This document shows, in pieces, positions 8,530 to 17,868 of a stretch of 64,000 nt of DNA. A program made the translations under genes and the position numbers. The first letter of the stretch is position 1; each line of letters begins with the position of its first letter. Source of the DNA: Aliidiomarina celeris (lineage in GTDB: Bacteria > Pseudomonadota > Gammaproteobacteria > Enterobacterales > Alteromonadaceae); NCBI RefSeq assembly GCF_003316875.1, contig NZ_QMIL01000002.1, positions 186,001 to 250,000 of the forward strand, in the 5' to 3' direction. The notes beneath the pieces were generated by a model, which was not told the origin of the DNA, did not search any database, and saw only the letters and a program-made list of their open reading frames with translations.

Positions 8530-8862
8530 GAATGGGTACTCAATTAATTAAGGCGGGCACGAACAAAGCGGCCATACACAAGTTGAAAGCGCGCGAGTTT
8601 AACAGGAATGCGGCGAATTAACCACCAGCCTGTCCGGCGCTAATTGAGATAGAAAGCAATAGATTGCTCGGATTTTGTGTTGTGGGAAGGTAAAATAGAC
8701 AGTAACGATTGTCTGGTGCTCTTAGTTAATACCAAAAGCTTAGCCAAGAATTGTAAAAAGGTTTGCAAGAAGCGACATCCATAAGCGGGGCTTTTTACGT
8801 AATTAAGCCAGACACTATTGAAAGGACCTTGCCGAGTTTGCGGGAGGTACAGAGAGGTAAAA
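8530..8862. other. Intergenic region between ybiT copy 1 and folE
   Basis: 333 bp with divergent promoters presumed for ybiT (minus) and folE (plus). An open frame extends folE upstream to 8818, but the ribosome binding site at 8850-8857 argues against that start. I see no small ORF, repeat or structured RNA that I can support. Confidence 0.5.
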
Positions 8863-9504
8863 ATGATTTCAGAAGCTGCAAAGCAAGTTCAGCAGGCATT
8901 GAGTGACGCCGGCTTAGAAACGCCTATGGTAGAGAATGGGTTGTCTGCAGACGAAAAGTACCAGCGCATTAAAGAGGCCATGGGCACTGTGATCGAGGCG
9001 TTGGGCTTAGATACCAGCAACGACAGCTTAGCGGAAACCGCACACCGGATTGCCAAAATGTATGTACACGAAATTTTTTCGGGTCTTGATTACGCGAACT
9101 TCCCAAAAATAACCGTAATTGAGAATCAAATGGAAGTGGACGAAATGATTAAGGTGAAAGACATTAGTGTAAATAGCACCTGTGAACACCATTTCGTAAC
9201 CATTGACGGCATGGCAACCGTCGCCTATATACCGAATCAGCGGGTGATTGGGCTTTCCAAAATTAACCGCTTAGTACAGTTTTTTGCCCAGCGCCCGCAA
9301 GTACAAGAGCGCCTCACTCGGCAAATATTAATTGCGCTACAAGTATTACTCGACACCAAAGATGTCGCGGTAACCATTAACGCAACGCATTACTGTGTGA
9401 AAGCGCGCGGTGTCATGGACGCCAATTCAAGTACGCAAACCACCGCGCTCGGCGGCGTATTTAAAGAAGACGAGCGCACGCGCTTTGAGTTTTTAACGCG
9501 TTAA
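8863..9504 (+). CDS. folE: GTP cyclohydrolase I
   Basis: 213-residue enzyme converting GTP to 7,8-dihydroneopterin triphosphate, the first step of folate synthesis and of queuosine-type deazapurines. It carries the zinc-binding CEHHF (Cys near residue 107) and the second Cys in THYCVKARG, plus [23 protein letters not shown] and the STQTTALGG region. This is the type IA (FolE1) form, close in length to E. coli FolE (222). Start placed at 8863, seven bases after AGAGAGG; the longer frame from 8818 adds a Cys-rich tail absent from the family. No riboswitch is evident. Confidence 0.95.
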   Translation: MISEAAKQVQQALSDAGLETPMVENGLSADEKYQRIKEAMGTVIEALGLDTSNDSLAETAHRIAKMYVHEIFSGLDYANFPKITVIENQMEVDEMIKVKDISVNSTCEHHFVTIDGMATVAYIPNQRVIGLSKINRLVQFFAQRPQVQERLTRQILIALQVLLDTKDVAVTINATHYCVKARGVMDANSSTQTTALGGVFKEDERTRFEFLTR

Positions 9505-9508
9505 ACGG

Positions 9509-10411
9509 TCAAGTCGATCCTATGGCGTCGGTTCCGGCCGGTTGTAGAAGTGCTCGAATGGTTTTGTGCAGTTTTTTGTGCTGCAAGGTGAGGGCGTAGA
9601 AGTGCTCATAGGCATGAGCGAGGGGCTGAATAACGCGGAGTTGGCCGTTTGCTATTTCGTCTTGCACCACAACTGGGGGGAGCACCGACAGCGCATTTGT
9701 GTCGCGGGCCAGTAGTCGGAGCATGGCCATGTCATCGGCTTCCGCACGAATGATGGGTTTAAATAAGTAGTTTGCGCATAGGGTATCGAAACTATTGCGA
9801 ATTTCAGTGCCTTGTTTGGGCAAAATCCATTCATAGTCAGCAAAGCCTGCGGGGAAGCCGCTGCCATCAATGGCTGTTGCACTCGGGCCAATAATTGCGA
9901 GCTGTTGGCGCGACACCAATTGGCTGTTCCAGCGGTGCTTACTAGCCGTGTTCTGCGGCAACAAGTTAGTGAGTGCAAGATCGAGGTCATGGCTCGATAA
10001 CCCTTCTAAAAGCAATTCCATGCTGTTGGAATGCAGCGTAAAGGTCACCTTTTCGTTGGTCAGTAGTGGGCTTACAAATCGTTCCACAAAGTTCCGTGAC
10101 AAATTAGAATGCACACCAATATTTACATGTACTTTGTCGGCGTCGAAGCCAGAACGAACAAGCGTTTCGAGTCGCTCTCCTGCGCTAAAAATCTCCTCCG
10201 CATAATCGAGTACGCGTTTGCCTTCTGGGGTGAGTATTAGCCCCCTGTTTTCACGGTTAAATAAGGTAACTGTGAGCATGCTTTCCAGCTGTTTAATTTG
10301 CATGGAAAGCGCCGATTGCGAAACATGAAGCTGTTTGGCGGCCAAGGTAAGGTTTCCGCTTGACGCAACCCGCCAAAAATAATAAAGATGTTTATAGTTC
10401 AGCCGCCTCAT
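9509..10411 (-). CDS. LysR-type regulator divergent from the dab operon
   Basis: 300-residue LysR-family transcription factor. The N-terminal winged helix-turn-helix covers residues ~5-64 (KHLYYFWRVASSGNLTLAAKQLHVSQSALSMQIKQLE read across the motif) and the rest is the effector-binding domain. The N-terminus with YKHLYYFWRVA resembles the NhaR subgroup. It is divergent from dabB with 123 bp between starts, where a T-N11-A LysR box lies. By analogy with LysR/CcmR-type control of other carbon uptake genes it probably senses the inorganic carbon state and controls dabBA; that is inference from position. It converges on folE with only 4 bp between stops. Confidence 0.85.
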   Translation of the reverse strand: MRRLNYKHLYYFWRVASSGNLTLAAKQLHVSQSALSMQIKQLESMLTVTLFNRENRGLILTPEGKRVLDYAEEIFSAGERLETLVRSGFDADKVHVNIGVHSNLSRNFVERFVSPLLTNEKVTFTLHSNSMELLLEGLSSHDLDLALTNLLPQNTASKHRWNSQLVSRQQLAIIGPSATAIDGSGFPAGFADYEWILPKQGTEIRNSFDTLCANYLFKPIIRAEADDMAMLRLLARDTNALSVLPPVVVQDEIANGQLRVIQPLAHAYEHFYALTLQHKKLHKTIRALLQPAGTDAIGST

Positions 10412-10466
10412 GAGGTTTTGCCTAGGTGAATTGGTTTAAGTAAAATAGAACAATACTATAAGATTT

Positions 10467-10481
10467 ATCTATTTTATAGAT
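10467..10481. promoter_or_regulatory. Candidate LysR box (T-N11-A) between lysR and dabB
   Basis: Perfect inverted repeat ATCTAT-TTT-ATAGAT, 15 bp, containing the T-N11-A pattern bound by LysR-type regulators. It is centred about 60 bp upstream of dabB and 63 bp upstream of the divergent regulator, the usual placement for a shared control site. Confidence 0.65.
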
Positions 10482-10534
10482 TAACTTTATTTTGTCACAC
10501 TCGTCGCACTTGAGTTTAGGGACGATGTAACGAA

Positions 10535-12088
10535 ATGATAAGTTCAATTTTTCTTTGGTTTGTAATCGGTACGTTGTGGGTTGCGGCCCACCGGAGTTTA
10601 GCGCGCCGTTTGCCCATTGTCGTAGCGGCGGTAAGCGCATTGTTTGGCGCGTGCTTTGCTTATATGTATCCAGCTCAAGGCTCCTTGTTGGCGGTGACAC
10701 CGCTGCGACTTCTGCTACTGGCAATGATTTTTCTGGTGGCATGGGCGGTAGTGACCTACTCCAAACAGGCCTTAGCAGAAGAGCCCCGTAAGCCTGTTTA
10801 TTGGCGTTGGCTGTATGCCACATTAGGTGCGGTTACTCTGGTTATTTTGAGCGATCATCTTTTGTTATTGTGGGGCGCTTGGGTGGCTATTAGTTTGTCG
10901 TTGCACAAACTCTTAACCTTTTACCCAGAGCGCCCGCGGGCGAAATTAGCCGCGCACAAGAAATTTATTGTGGCCCGAGTGGCAGAGTTAAGCTTGTTGT
11001 TCGCCTTGGTGTTACTGGGCACACACTTTCAAACCTTTTATCTGTCGGAAGTGCTGTTGGCGTGGCAAGCCGAACCGCTACTTGCACCCAGCGTGCAGAC
11101 TGCAGCTGTTCTCATAGCACTTACGGCGTTGTTGAAAAGTGCCCAATTGCCGGTGCATGGTTGGCTTATTCAGGTGGTTGAAGCGCCCACGCCCGTCTCG
11201 GCATTGCTGCACGCCGGCGTGGTGAACTTGGGTGGTTTTTTGTTGCTTATCACTGCGCCCATTACCCTTGCCGTGCCGGCAGCACAATGGCTGGTATTGG
11301 TGGTAGCAGGTCTTACCGCCGTGCTGAGCGCGCTGATCATGATTACCCGCGTTAGTATTAAGGTGAAGCTGGCGTGGTCCACCAGCGCGCAAATGGGCAT
11401 GATGCTGGTGGAAATTGCACTTGGGCTTTATGAGTTAGCGCTGGTGCACTTAATTGCTCACTCTATCTATAAAGCCTACGCCTTTTTGAGCGCCGGCAGT
11501 GCAGTAAATCAAACCCTGCTGCGTCGGCTTAGCCCCGCTGCAACCGTACCATGGCAACATTGGCTCGTTGCATTTGTGCTCGCTACAGGGCTCGTTTTAA
11601 CGGCTACATGGGCTTACGCTAACGTTGCCAACCAGCTCTTTGCAGCCGCCCCTATGGTGCTGCTTAGTGTTTTGTTATTACTTATCGGCGCAATCACGAT
11701 GCTCGTTGCACAGCGCCATGGCACACTCATTCAAGGTGAGCTCAAACATTACGGGCTCACAGCTCTTGTATTAGTGGGTGCTTACTTCGGATTAAAGTTA
11801 ATTGCTCACTTGTTTATTCCGCCCAGCATGCCCGTGCATACGGTGTTTTTGAGTGGCGCCGACCTTTGGATCTCTGCCCTCGTGGTGGCGCTCATTACCA
11901 CCAGTTTACTGCTGCATATGTTTCCCAATACAAAATTTGCAAAGAAGCTGTCGATGATGCTCTTTGCGGGGCTTTACCTCGACGAATGGTCAACCCGATT
12001 AACCCTAGTTATTTGGCCTATCCATACGCAACCGCGCGCTTCAGCTGCGTTATTGACAAAAAAGGAGGGATTATATGGCAAACGCTAA
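10535..12088 (+). CDS. dabB: DabB, proton-conducting membrane subunit of the DAB inorganic carbon complex
   Basis: 517-residue polytopic membrane protein related to NuoL/MrpA proton channels, with 12 or more hydrophobic segments. The antiporter core is visible: a Lys-containing helix in ALTALLKSAQLPVHGWLIQVVEAPTPVSALLHAG (read in parts), LVHLIAHSIYKAYAFLSAG, and VKLAWSTSAQMGMM. In DAB complexes this subunit is thought to use the proton motive force to drive CO2 hydration by DabA, trapping bicarbonate in the cytoplasm. Linkage to dabA, overlapping by 14 bp, distinguishes it from a complex I subunit; no other nuo or mrp gene is nearby. The GATGTAACGAAATG context gives only a weak ribosome binding site. 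Confidence 0.92.
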   Translation: MISSIFLWFVIGTLWVAAHRSLARRLPIVVAAVSALFGACFAYMYPAQGSLLAVTPLRLLLLAMIFLVAWAVVTYSKQALAEEPRKPVYWRWLYATLGAVTLVILSDHLLLLWGAWVAISLSLHKLLTFYPERPRAKLAAHKKFIVARVAELSLLFALVLLGTHFQTFYLSEVLLAWQAEPLLAPSVQTAAVLIALTALLKSAQLPVHGWLIQVVEAPTPVSALLHAGVVNLGGFLLLITAPITLAVPAAQWLVLVVAGLTAVLSALIMITRVSIKVKLAWSTSAQMGMMLVEIALGLYELALVHLIAHSIYKAYAFLSAGSAVNQTLLRRLSPAATVPWQHWLVAFVLATGLVLTATWAYANVANQLFAAAPMVLLSVLLLLIGAITMLVAQRHGTLIQGELKHYGLTALVLVGAYFGLKLIAHLFIPPSMPVHTVFLSGADLWISALVVALITTSLLLHMFPNTKFAKKLSMMLFAGLYLDEWSTRLTLVIWPIHTQPRASAALLTKKEGLYGKR

Positions 12089-14579
12089 GTTGAAACCCGA
12101 GCAGCAGAGCGACGCCATTGAGTTTGCAATTGCACGCGCATGCAGCCGAATTGCGCCGACCTGGCCGCTCGATCAGAGCATAGCGGTAAACCCGTGGTGG
12201 CAGTTTAAAGACCAACCCTATGCAAAAACGGCTTCAGAGCTAAGCTTGCTGGCAAATGTGAAGGGCTACGCGCCGGCGGCGTTTTATCAAAAAGCCTATG
12301 CAGACGGTAAAATAACAGACCAATCGCTAGCGCGCGCAGGCAAACGACTGGGGGTTAATATGCCCAGTGCGCAATTGGTGAGCCAATTGAAAGCGCAAAA
12401 CGACACACCAACCCTTACCTTGTTTTCTGTAACTGTGGATTCAGCACAAGCAGACCAATTTCGTGGCCGTAATGCAATGCGCTGGCAAGAAGAAATTGTG
12501 CATCAAATAAGCCAGTTCTGTGCCGCGCATTTTCAGTCGTTGCGGCCAATGCTAGGCCGTAAGCAAGGTGCCGGAGGGCAGAATAGCGCCCTTTATGGAC
12601 ATTGGTTAGAAGTCACTAGAGTCGACTATGGTTTATCTATTGTGCTTTCGGCGCCGAAACTGCGCAGGCTATTGCAAGAATTGCCAACCAATGCCCACCA
12701 CGCTATTGCCTTTGTAATTAAGGAAATGGAATTAAAGCAAAAGGATATTGAGCAGTTTGCCTTGGCTTGCCTGTACGACATTCATGGTTGGGCGTCTTGG
12801 GTTGCATACCGACAATGGCAAAGCCATACGCCTACTGGCGACCCTTACTATGCAACCAATGTGAATGCCAACGAAATGCGCGAACTCTTGGCAATTCGAA
12901 TGGCTTGGGAATGGTTGGTATTCACTTATTTAAAGCGCTACAGCGAACCTCTTTTTCGGCGAAGTTTGCATGATTTTCGCGTACTTTGGCAGCGCAAACC
13001 AGAATTGCAGGCCGCACATCAGGCGCGCCTTTTTACCTTGCAGGTGTGGTCGCTGGCGCAAGAAATTGAGTATCAGCGTAATGTAGAGCGGCTACTCACA
13101 GCGAAAAAAGCCGAACCGGACCACGCCGAAACTCCGTGGCTACAGGCTGTATTTTGTATTGACGTGCGCTCAGAAGTAATGCGCCGAGCACTTGAGCAAC
13201 AACATGCGGGTATTGAAACCAAAGGTTTTGCGGGCTTTTTTGGGGTTCCGCTGGCGTATCAGCCAAAAGGAACACCCTTTGTGCGCTCGCATACGCCCGG
13301 GTTATTGAGCCCGGCGCTGACGGTTGCCGAGGTTTTAGCAGAGCCGGAAATTGAGGCGCGGCTGCAAAAACTGAATCGTAAGGCGCGCATGCAAACGTGG
13401 TCTTATGCGGCACCGTCTTCATTCTCTATGGTTGAGAGTATGGGTCTGCTCTACTTACCCAAGCTATTGAAAGGCAGAGTATTAGGCCACGTTGTTAACG
13501 ACTTGAGCCACGCCTCAGAATGGACAATCAACAACATGTCGGTTGCGAACGAAAGCGATGAAGTTTCCTTAGAAAAGCTAACCGACATTGCCGCTTCGGT
13601 GTTAACCGCCATGAGCTTTGACAATTTTGCGCCGCTAGTGTTGCTCGTTGGGCATAGCAGCGAATCGCAAAATAATTTGCAGGCCGCTGCACTCGACTGC
13701 GGCGCCTGTTGTGGGCAAAGTGGCGAGGTAAATGCACGGGTGCTCGCGCAAATATTGAATCATGTCGAGGTACGTGCTGGCTTAAAGGCGCGTGGCTTTA
13801 GTATTCCCGAACACACCGAGTTTGTGGCTGCCGTGCATAATACAACCACTGACCAGATACGGTTGCTGTCGCCGCATCGTGAGGAAAATACACCGCTGCC
13901 ACTCGCCCATGTATTTGCAAAAGCACAAGAGGTTGCGCAAAGTGAGCGCATTGCCAATTTTGAGCCTGAAAATAGGCACTTGAGTGCAGAGCAAAAGCGC
14001 CAGCTCATGCAGGCTCGTGCGCAAGACTGGGCACAACAGCGCCCTGAATGGGGCCTTGCCAATAACGCCGCATTTATTATCGCTCCACGGGCATGGAGTA
14101 AAGGCGTAAACCTTTCTGGCCGGGCATTTTTACACGATTACCAAGCCCACCTTGACCCCAACCAAAAAGTACTGGAGCTGCTCATGACAGCGCCTATGGT
14201 GGTGGCGCACTGGATTAACATGCAATACAACCTGTCGGTTTGCGATCCCATTAAATTTGGTAGCGGTAACAAAGTACTGCACAACGCGGTCGGCGGCAGC
14301 ATTGGTGTGTTTGAAGGCAATGGCGGCGACTTGCGCATAGGGCTGGCACAGCAGTCGGTATTTAAAGGCGAGCAGTGCTTGCATACCCCGCAGCGGCTTA
14401 CAGTCATTATTGCCGCTGAGCAGGCGGCCATAGCTCAGGTGGTCGCACAACACGAGGTGTTGCAACAACTGATTAATAACGACTGGCTGCATGTGCTGCA
14501 ATGGCAACAGAACGGTGGTTTTACACGTTTTTACCGAGACCAATGGCAACAAACCCAGATTCAAAACGAAGGAGTTTAA
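12075..14579 (+). CDS. dabA: DabA, zinc-dependent carbonic-anhydrase-like subunit (DUF2309)
   Basis: 834-residue DUF2309/UPF0753 protein, the cytoplasmic partner of DabB. The beta-carbonic-anhydrase-like zinc site can be picked out: Cys361 and Asp363 in FCIDVRSEVMRR, His527 in LVGHSSESQNN, and Cys542 in ALDCGACCGQSGE. These line up with the C-D-H-C set known for Halothiobacillus DabA2 (C351, D353, H524, C539). WPLDQSIAVNPWW near the N-terminus is also a family hallmark. A strong AGGAGGGATTAT site precedes the ATG at 12075, inside the end of dabB. The next gene starts 2 bp after the stop, with AAGGAG inside the dabA end. Confidence 0.95.
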   Translation: MANAKLKPEQQSDAIEFAIARACSRIAPTWPLDQSIAVNPWWQFKDQPYAKTASELSLLANVKGYAPAAFYQKAYADGKITDQSLARAGKRLGVNMPSAQLVSQLKAQNDTPTLTLFSVTVDSAQADQFRGRNAMRWQEEIVHQISQFCAAHFQSLRPMLGRKQGAGGQNSALYGHWLEVTRVDYGLSIVLSAPKLRRLLQELPTNAHHAIAFVIKEMELKQKDIEQFALACLYDIHGWASWVAYRQWQSHTPTGDPYYATNVNANEMRELLAIRMAWEWLVFTYLKRYSEPLFRRSLHDFRVLWQRKPELQAAHQARLFTLQVWSLAQEIEYQRNVERLLTAKKAEPDHAETPWLQAVFCIDVRSEVMRRALEQQHAGIETKGFAGFFGVPLAYQPKGTPFVRSHTPGLLSPALTVAEVLAEPEIEARLQKLNRKARMQTWSYAAPSSFSMVESMGLLYLPKLLKGRVLGHVVNDLSHASEWTINNMSVANESDEVSLEKLTDIAASVLTAMSFDNFAPLVLLVGHSSESQNNLQAAALDCGACCGQSGEVNARVLAQILNHVEVRAGLKARGFSIPEHTEFVAAVHNTTTDQIRLLSPHREENTPLPLAHVFAKAQEVAQSERIANFEPENRHLSAEQKRQLMQARAQDWAQQRPEWGLANNAAFIIAPRAWSKGVNLSGRAFLHDYQAHLDPNQKVLELLMTAPMVVAHWINMQYNLSVCDPIKFGSGNKVLHNAVGGSIGVFEGNGGDLRIGLAQQSVFKGEQCLHTPQRLTVIIAAEQAAIAQVVAQHEVLQQLINNDWLHVLQWQQNGGFTRFYRDQWQQTQIQNEGV

Positions 14580-14581
14580 TC

Positions 14582-15388
14582 ATGCCGTTTGCCGTATTAG
14601 TGACGCAGCACGACAAAGGTAAATTGATTGCACCTGCGTTGGCCAAGCTCGGCGTGAGGGTGGTGGAAAATAGCAACTGGAATACGGATCAACTTGGCAC
14701 TTTTGCTGGCGAGATTGAGCGCACGCTCTCGCCCCACGCTTGTGCGCTGGAAAAAGCCAAACAAGCAATTGCGTTAACAGGATTAGATATTGGTTTAGGG
14801 AGTGAAGGTAGCTTTGGCGGCGGCCCTTTGCCCGGAATAGTGAATTGGAATGAGGAAATTCTTTGCTATTACGAACCGAAGCACAACCGCACTATTTATG
14901 CCGCAGCGAGTGGACCCTTTCCCTACGAATCTGTAGTACTTAACAATAGCGAAGCGCTTGACCAGCTCACCACACCAAGCGCAGAAGGTATGCATTGGAT
15001 TGTTAACATTGGTGATGAACTGCTTAAAGGTTTGAACTTAACCATGCTCAAAGAAGCCATTGCGCTGGGGGAACGTTATTCTTTACGTGTATGGCCGTTA
15101 ACGGTAGAACCCGATTTACGAGCACTTTATTGCCCACCTCGGCAGCGTATGATCACCAAAGCGGCTGAAGACTTAGCGCGTCGGTTGCAGGCGCTTTGTC
15201 CAGAATGCGAGGCGCCGAATTTTGTGGTGAAGCAGATAAACAAAGGCCTACCCTGTGAACAGTGCAGCTTGCCTACCGAACAAGCTTTAAGTGAAACCGT
15301 ATGCTGTGACGCTTGTGGTTTTTCCCGCAGCGAACGGGTTGCGCACAACGCGGCGAATCCGCAATATTGCCGCTGGTGCAACCCTTAA
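14582..15388 (+). CDS. DUF6671-like zinc-ribbon protein, third gene of the dab operon
   Basis: 268-residue soluble protein starting 2 bp after dabA with AAGGAG placed 8-13 bases before the ATG at 14582, so it belongs to the same transcript. The N-terminal ~190 residues contain an unusual Gly-rich GLGSEGSFGGGPLPGIVNWNEEIL and DEITYPE-like acidic segments; the C-terminus has four CxxC pairs (CPEC, CEQC, CDAC, CRWC) that should form two zinc ribbons. I assign it to DUF6671 from memory. Its role in DAB function is unknown. Tight coupling suggests an accessory or maturation role, for example zinc delivery or regulation. No signal peptide or membrane helix is visible. Confidence 0.75.
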   Translation: MPFAVLVTQHDKGKLIAPALAKLGVRVVENSNWNTDQLGTFAGEIERTLSPHACALEKAKQAIALTGLDIGLGSEGSFGGGPLPGIVNWNEEILCYYEPKHNRTIYAAASGPFPYESVVLNNSEALDQLTTPSAEGMHWIVNIGDELLKGLNLTMLKEAIALGERYSLRVWPLTVEPDLRALYCPPRQRMITKAAEDLARRLQALCPECEAPNFVVKQINKGLPCEQCSLPTEQALSETVCCDACGFSRSERVAHNAANPQYCRWCNP

Positions 15389-15454
15389 CGCAGAAAGGGC
15401 TAACTAAGGCGGGCACAGTTCGCTACTATGAGGTGATGTTGGGGTTGCCGGAGA

Positions 15455-16648
15455 ATGGGCGTGGCATTTAGATCGAAAAGTTATGTGCTGGTACTAGCGC
15501 TTGTTGTGGCCTTTGCGTTTACGGGCTGGCGCTGGTGGCAAGGGCCTACCGTAGCGGTTTATACAGTGCAACAGGCGCCTTTGGTACAAAGGGTAGTCGC
15601 CTCTGGTCGTGTTACCAACCAAGCGCGGCTTACCGTGGGCACTGAAGTAGCGGGAGAAGTCGTTGCCCGGCATGTGAACGAGGGGGATCGCGTTGCAGCT
15701 GGGGCGCTACTTTTGGAGCTGCGAGCCGACACGCTGAAGGCCCAAATACGTGAGCTGGAAATTGCCCAAGCTGATTTAATTGAGCGGCTACGCCCCCAAG
15801 CTAATACTGAATTTGCCCGTGCTGAAATTGAATATGCCCAAGCTGAACGCGAGTTACAGCGGCGTGCCGACCTCCTTGCTGCGGCGCTGGTTCCCCAAGA
15901 AGCCTACGAACAAGCACTTCGGCTGCGTGATCTTGCACAACTCAACCTCAATACAGCACGGACCAATGTTGTCGCATTCGCTGAAAATGGTGCTGAACAA
16001 CAGGGTTTAGAAGCCCAATTGGAAGCGCTGCAAGCGCAGCTCAATAAAACCCAAATTCGTGCACCGGCCGCCGGTGTGGTGCTTACACGTTCAATTGAAA
16101 ATGGTGACATTGCCCAACCTGGGCAAGCTCTTTTTACGGTGGCACTCGACGGAGTTCTCGAAGTTCGCTCGCAGCTCGACGAGCGCAATTTAGGCCAACT
16201 GGCCGTTGGCCAGTATGCTCAGGTAATCGCAGACGCTTACCCACAGCAGCCCTTCGTTGGCGAGGTGAGTTTTATTGCCCCCGCCGTTGATCCGCAACGT
16301 GGAACCATTGAGGTACGCCTAACCGTAACTGCTCCCGAGCAGTTTTTGCGCCAAGATATGACAGTATCAGTAAATATTGAAACGGCGCGACGAGAGAATA
16401 CGTTGGTGGTGCCGAACGAAGCCATTTTTCGAACCAACAGCAGTGAAGCCACAGTATATACGGTGCGTAATAATAAAATTGAACAACGGTCAGTCGCGCT
16501 TGGACTGCGTGGATTAACGCAAACGGAAGTGGTTTCCGGCTTAAATGCTGGTGATTTCGTTATCATTGAACGCGCTGATAACATGAGCGCCGGCGATCGT
16601 GTGCGTGTGCAAGAGGCCAAAGAAACAGTTACGACAGCGAGCCGTTAA
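15455..16648 (+). CDS. HlyD/MacA-like periplasmic adaptor of an ABC efflux system
   Basis: 397-residue membrane-fusion protein. One N-terminal transmembrane helix (residues ~9-27, VLVLALVVAFAFTGWRWW) is followed by the split lipoyl domain (GEVVARHVNEGDRVAAGALLLEL and TQIRAPAAGVVLTRSIENGDIAQPG read in parts), a coiled-coil hairpin rich in Glu/Gln/Arg between ~80 and 195, then beta-barrel and proximal domains (PNEAIFRT, GLNAGDFVII). It should link the inner-membrane permease to an outer-membrane channel such as TolC, which is not encoded here. The stop overlaps the permease start by one base, indicating one operon with the next two genes. Confidence 0.88.
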   Translation: MGVAFRSKSYVLVLALVVAFAFTGWRWWQGPTVAVYTVQQAPLVQRVVASGRVTNQARLTVGTEVAGEVVARHVNEGDRVAAGALLLELRADTLKAQIRELEIAQADLIERLRPQANTEFARAEIEYAQAERELQRRADLLAAALVPQEAYEQALRLRDLAQLNLNTARTNVVAFAENGAEQQGLEAQLEALQAQLNKTQIRAPAAGVVLTRSIENGDIAQPGQALFTVALDGVLEVRSQLDERNLGQLAVGQYAQVIADAYPQQPFVGEVSFIAPAVDPQRGTIEVRLTVTAPEQFLRQDMTVSVNIETARRENTLVVPNEAIFRTNSSEATVYTVRNNKIEQRSVALGLRGLTQTEVVSGLNAGDFVIIERADNMSAGDRVRVQEAKETVTTASR

Positions 16649-17868
16649 TGCGTATTTTTGAGAAGCTTTGGACTGAATGGTTGCTCGCAATTGGCTTTTT
16701 GCGCGAGGGGAAAACACAAACCTTAATGATCACTATTGGTGTGGCTGTTGGGGTAGCGGTAATCGTGTTTGTAAGCGCACTTATTCAGGGACTACAAGCA
16801 AACGTGATTGATCGGACCTTGGGCACTCAGGCCCATATTCGTTTGCTGCAGCCCGACGAAGAAAATTTGCTTGCGCCGGTGGCCGATAATACGGTGCAGT
16901 TTGTGTTCGAAGACAAACGTGCGCAGCGCCTGCGCAGTATCAATAACTGGCAACAAATCGTCACTGCACTCGACCAACGGGCTGAGCTCACTGCAGTGTC
17001 GCCCATGGTATCAGGACCCGCTTTGGTGTTGCGGGGCGACGCAATAGAGTCGGTGGCTTTGGTTGGCGTAACGTTGGAACGTTATCAGAACATAGTGCCC
17101 TTGCAAGACTACTTAGTGAGTGGCCGGTTGAGCATTGGCGCTGACGATGTACTTATTGGTGCGCAACTGGCCGAAGAGCTTGGTGTGTTGGTGGGCAGTA
17201 AAATTCGCCTCGACACAGGCCAGCAGTTCAGCCGAGTGGTAAACATAGCGGGTATTTTCGAACTTGGCGTTCGGGAACTTGATGCTCGGTATATCTATTT
17301 GGATTTAAGACAAGCGCAGTCCATGCTGGGGCTGGTGGGCGGTGTAACCGTTATCGACTTGCGGGTGTTAGATATTTTTACCGCCGAAACCATAGCCCAA
17401 CGTATTGGGCGTTTAACCGGCTTAAAATCTGAAAGCTGGATTGCCACCAACGCACAGCTGATGAACGCATTGAGTGCGCAGAGTGTTTCAACCAATATGA
17501 TTATTGTATTTGTGGGTATTTCCGTAGCCTTTGGCATTGCGAGTGTGCTGTCGGTAAGTGTTGTGCAGCGCACCCGCGAAATTGGTATTTTAAGGGCAAC
17601 GGGAGCAAAACAAGGGCAAATTCTGCGTGTGTTTTTGTTGCAGGGGGCGCTTTTTGGATTGCTCGGCTCTGTTGTTGGAGTGCTCACCAGTTATGCCTTG
17701 GTGGCGATGTTCAATAGCTTTGGTCCAGGGCTTTTTTACATTCCGGTTCCGCCTTCCTTAATTGCGGCGGCGGTAGCGCTTGCGACGATAACGGGCGTGT
17801 TTGCTGCCGCAATTCCAGCCCGCAGAGCGGCTCAACTCGATCCTGTGGTGGCTATTCGCTATGTCTAA
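16648..17868 (+). CDS. MacB/LolC-type ABC transporter permease
   Basis: 406-residue permease of the FtsX/MacB superfamily. It has one N-terminal membrane helix (MITIGVAVGVAVIVFVSAL), a periplasmic MacB_PCD domain of about 220 residues, and three C-terminal helices beginning MIIVFVGISVAFGIASVLSV, with the family motif QRTREIGILRATGAKQGQI at the cytoplasmic loop and [19 protein letters not shown] at the end. Such mechanotransmission transporters move lipoproteins, peptides or drugs out of the inner membrane. The full MacB ATPase domain is absent; the ATPase is a separate downstream gene that overlaps by 8 bp. Confidence 0.88.
   Translation: MRIFEKLWTEWLLAIGFLREGKTQTLMITIGVAVGVAVIVFVSALIQGLQANVIDRTLGTQAHIRLLQPDEENLLAPVADNTVQFVFEDKRAQRLRSINNWQQIVTALDQRAELTAVSPMVSGPALVLRGDAIESVALVGVTLERYQNIVPLQDYLVSGRLSIGADDVLIGAQLAEELGVLVGSKIRLDTGQQFSRVVNIAGIFELGVRELDARYIYLDLRQAQSMLGLVGGVTVIDLRVLDIFTAETIAQRIGRLTGLKSESWIATNAQLMNALSAQSVSTNMIIVFVGISVAFGIASVLSVSVVQRTREIGILRATGAKQGQILRVFLLQGALFGLLGSVVGVLTSYALVAMFNSFGPGLFYIPVPPSLIAAAVALATITGVFAAAIPARRAAQLDPVVAIRYV

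Noticed and set aside
8818-8862. Longer folE start at 8818
   Set aside because: Adds a CRVCGR-containing tail not found in the family, while a good ribosome site sits before 8863.
10535-12088. NuoL/Mrp antiporter subunit
   Set aside because: No other complex I or Mrp gene is present and the gene overlaps dabA, so DabB fits better.
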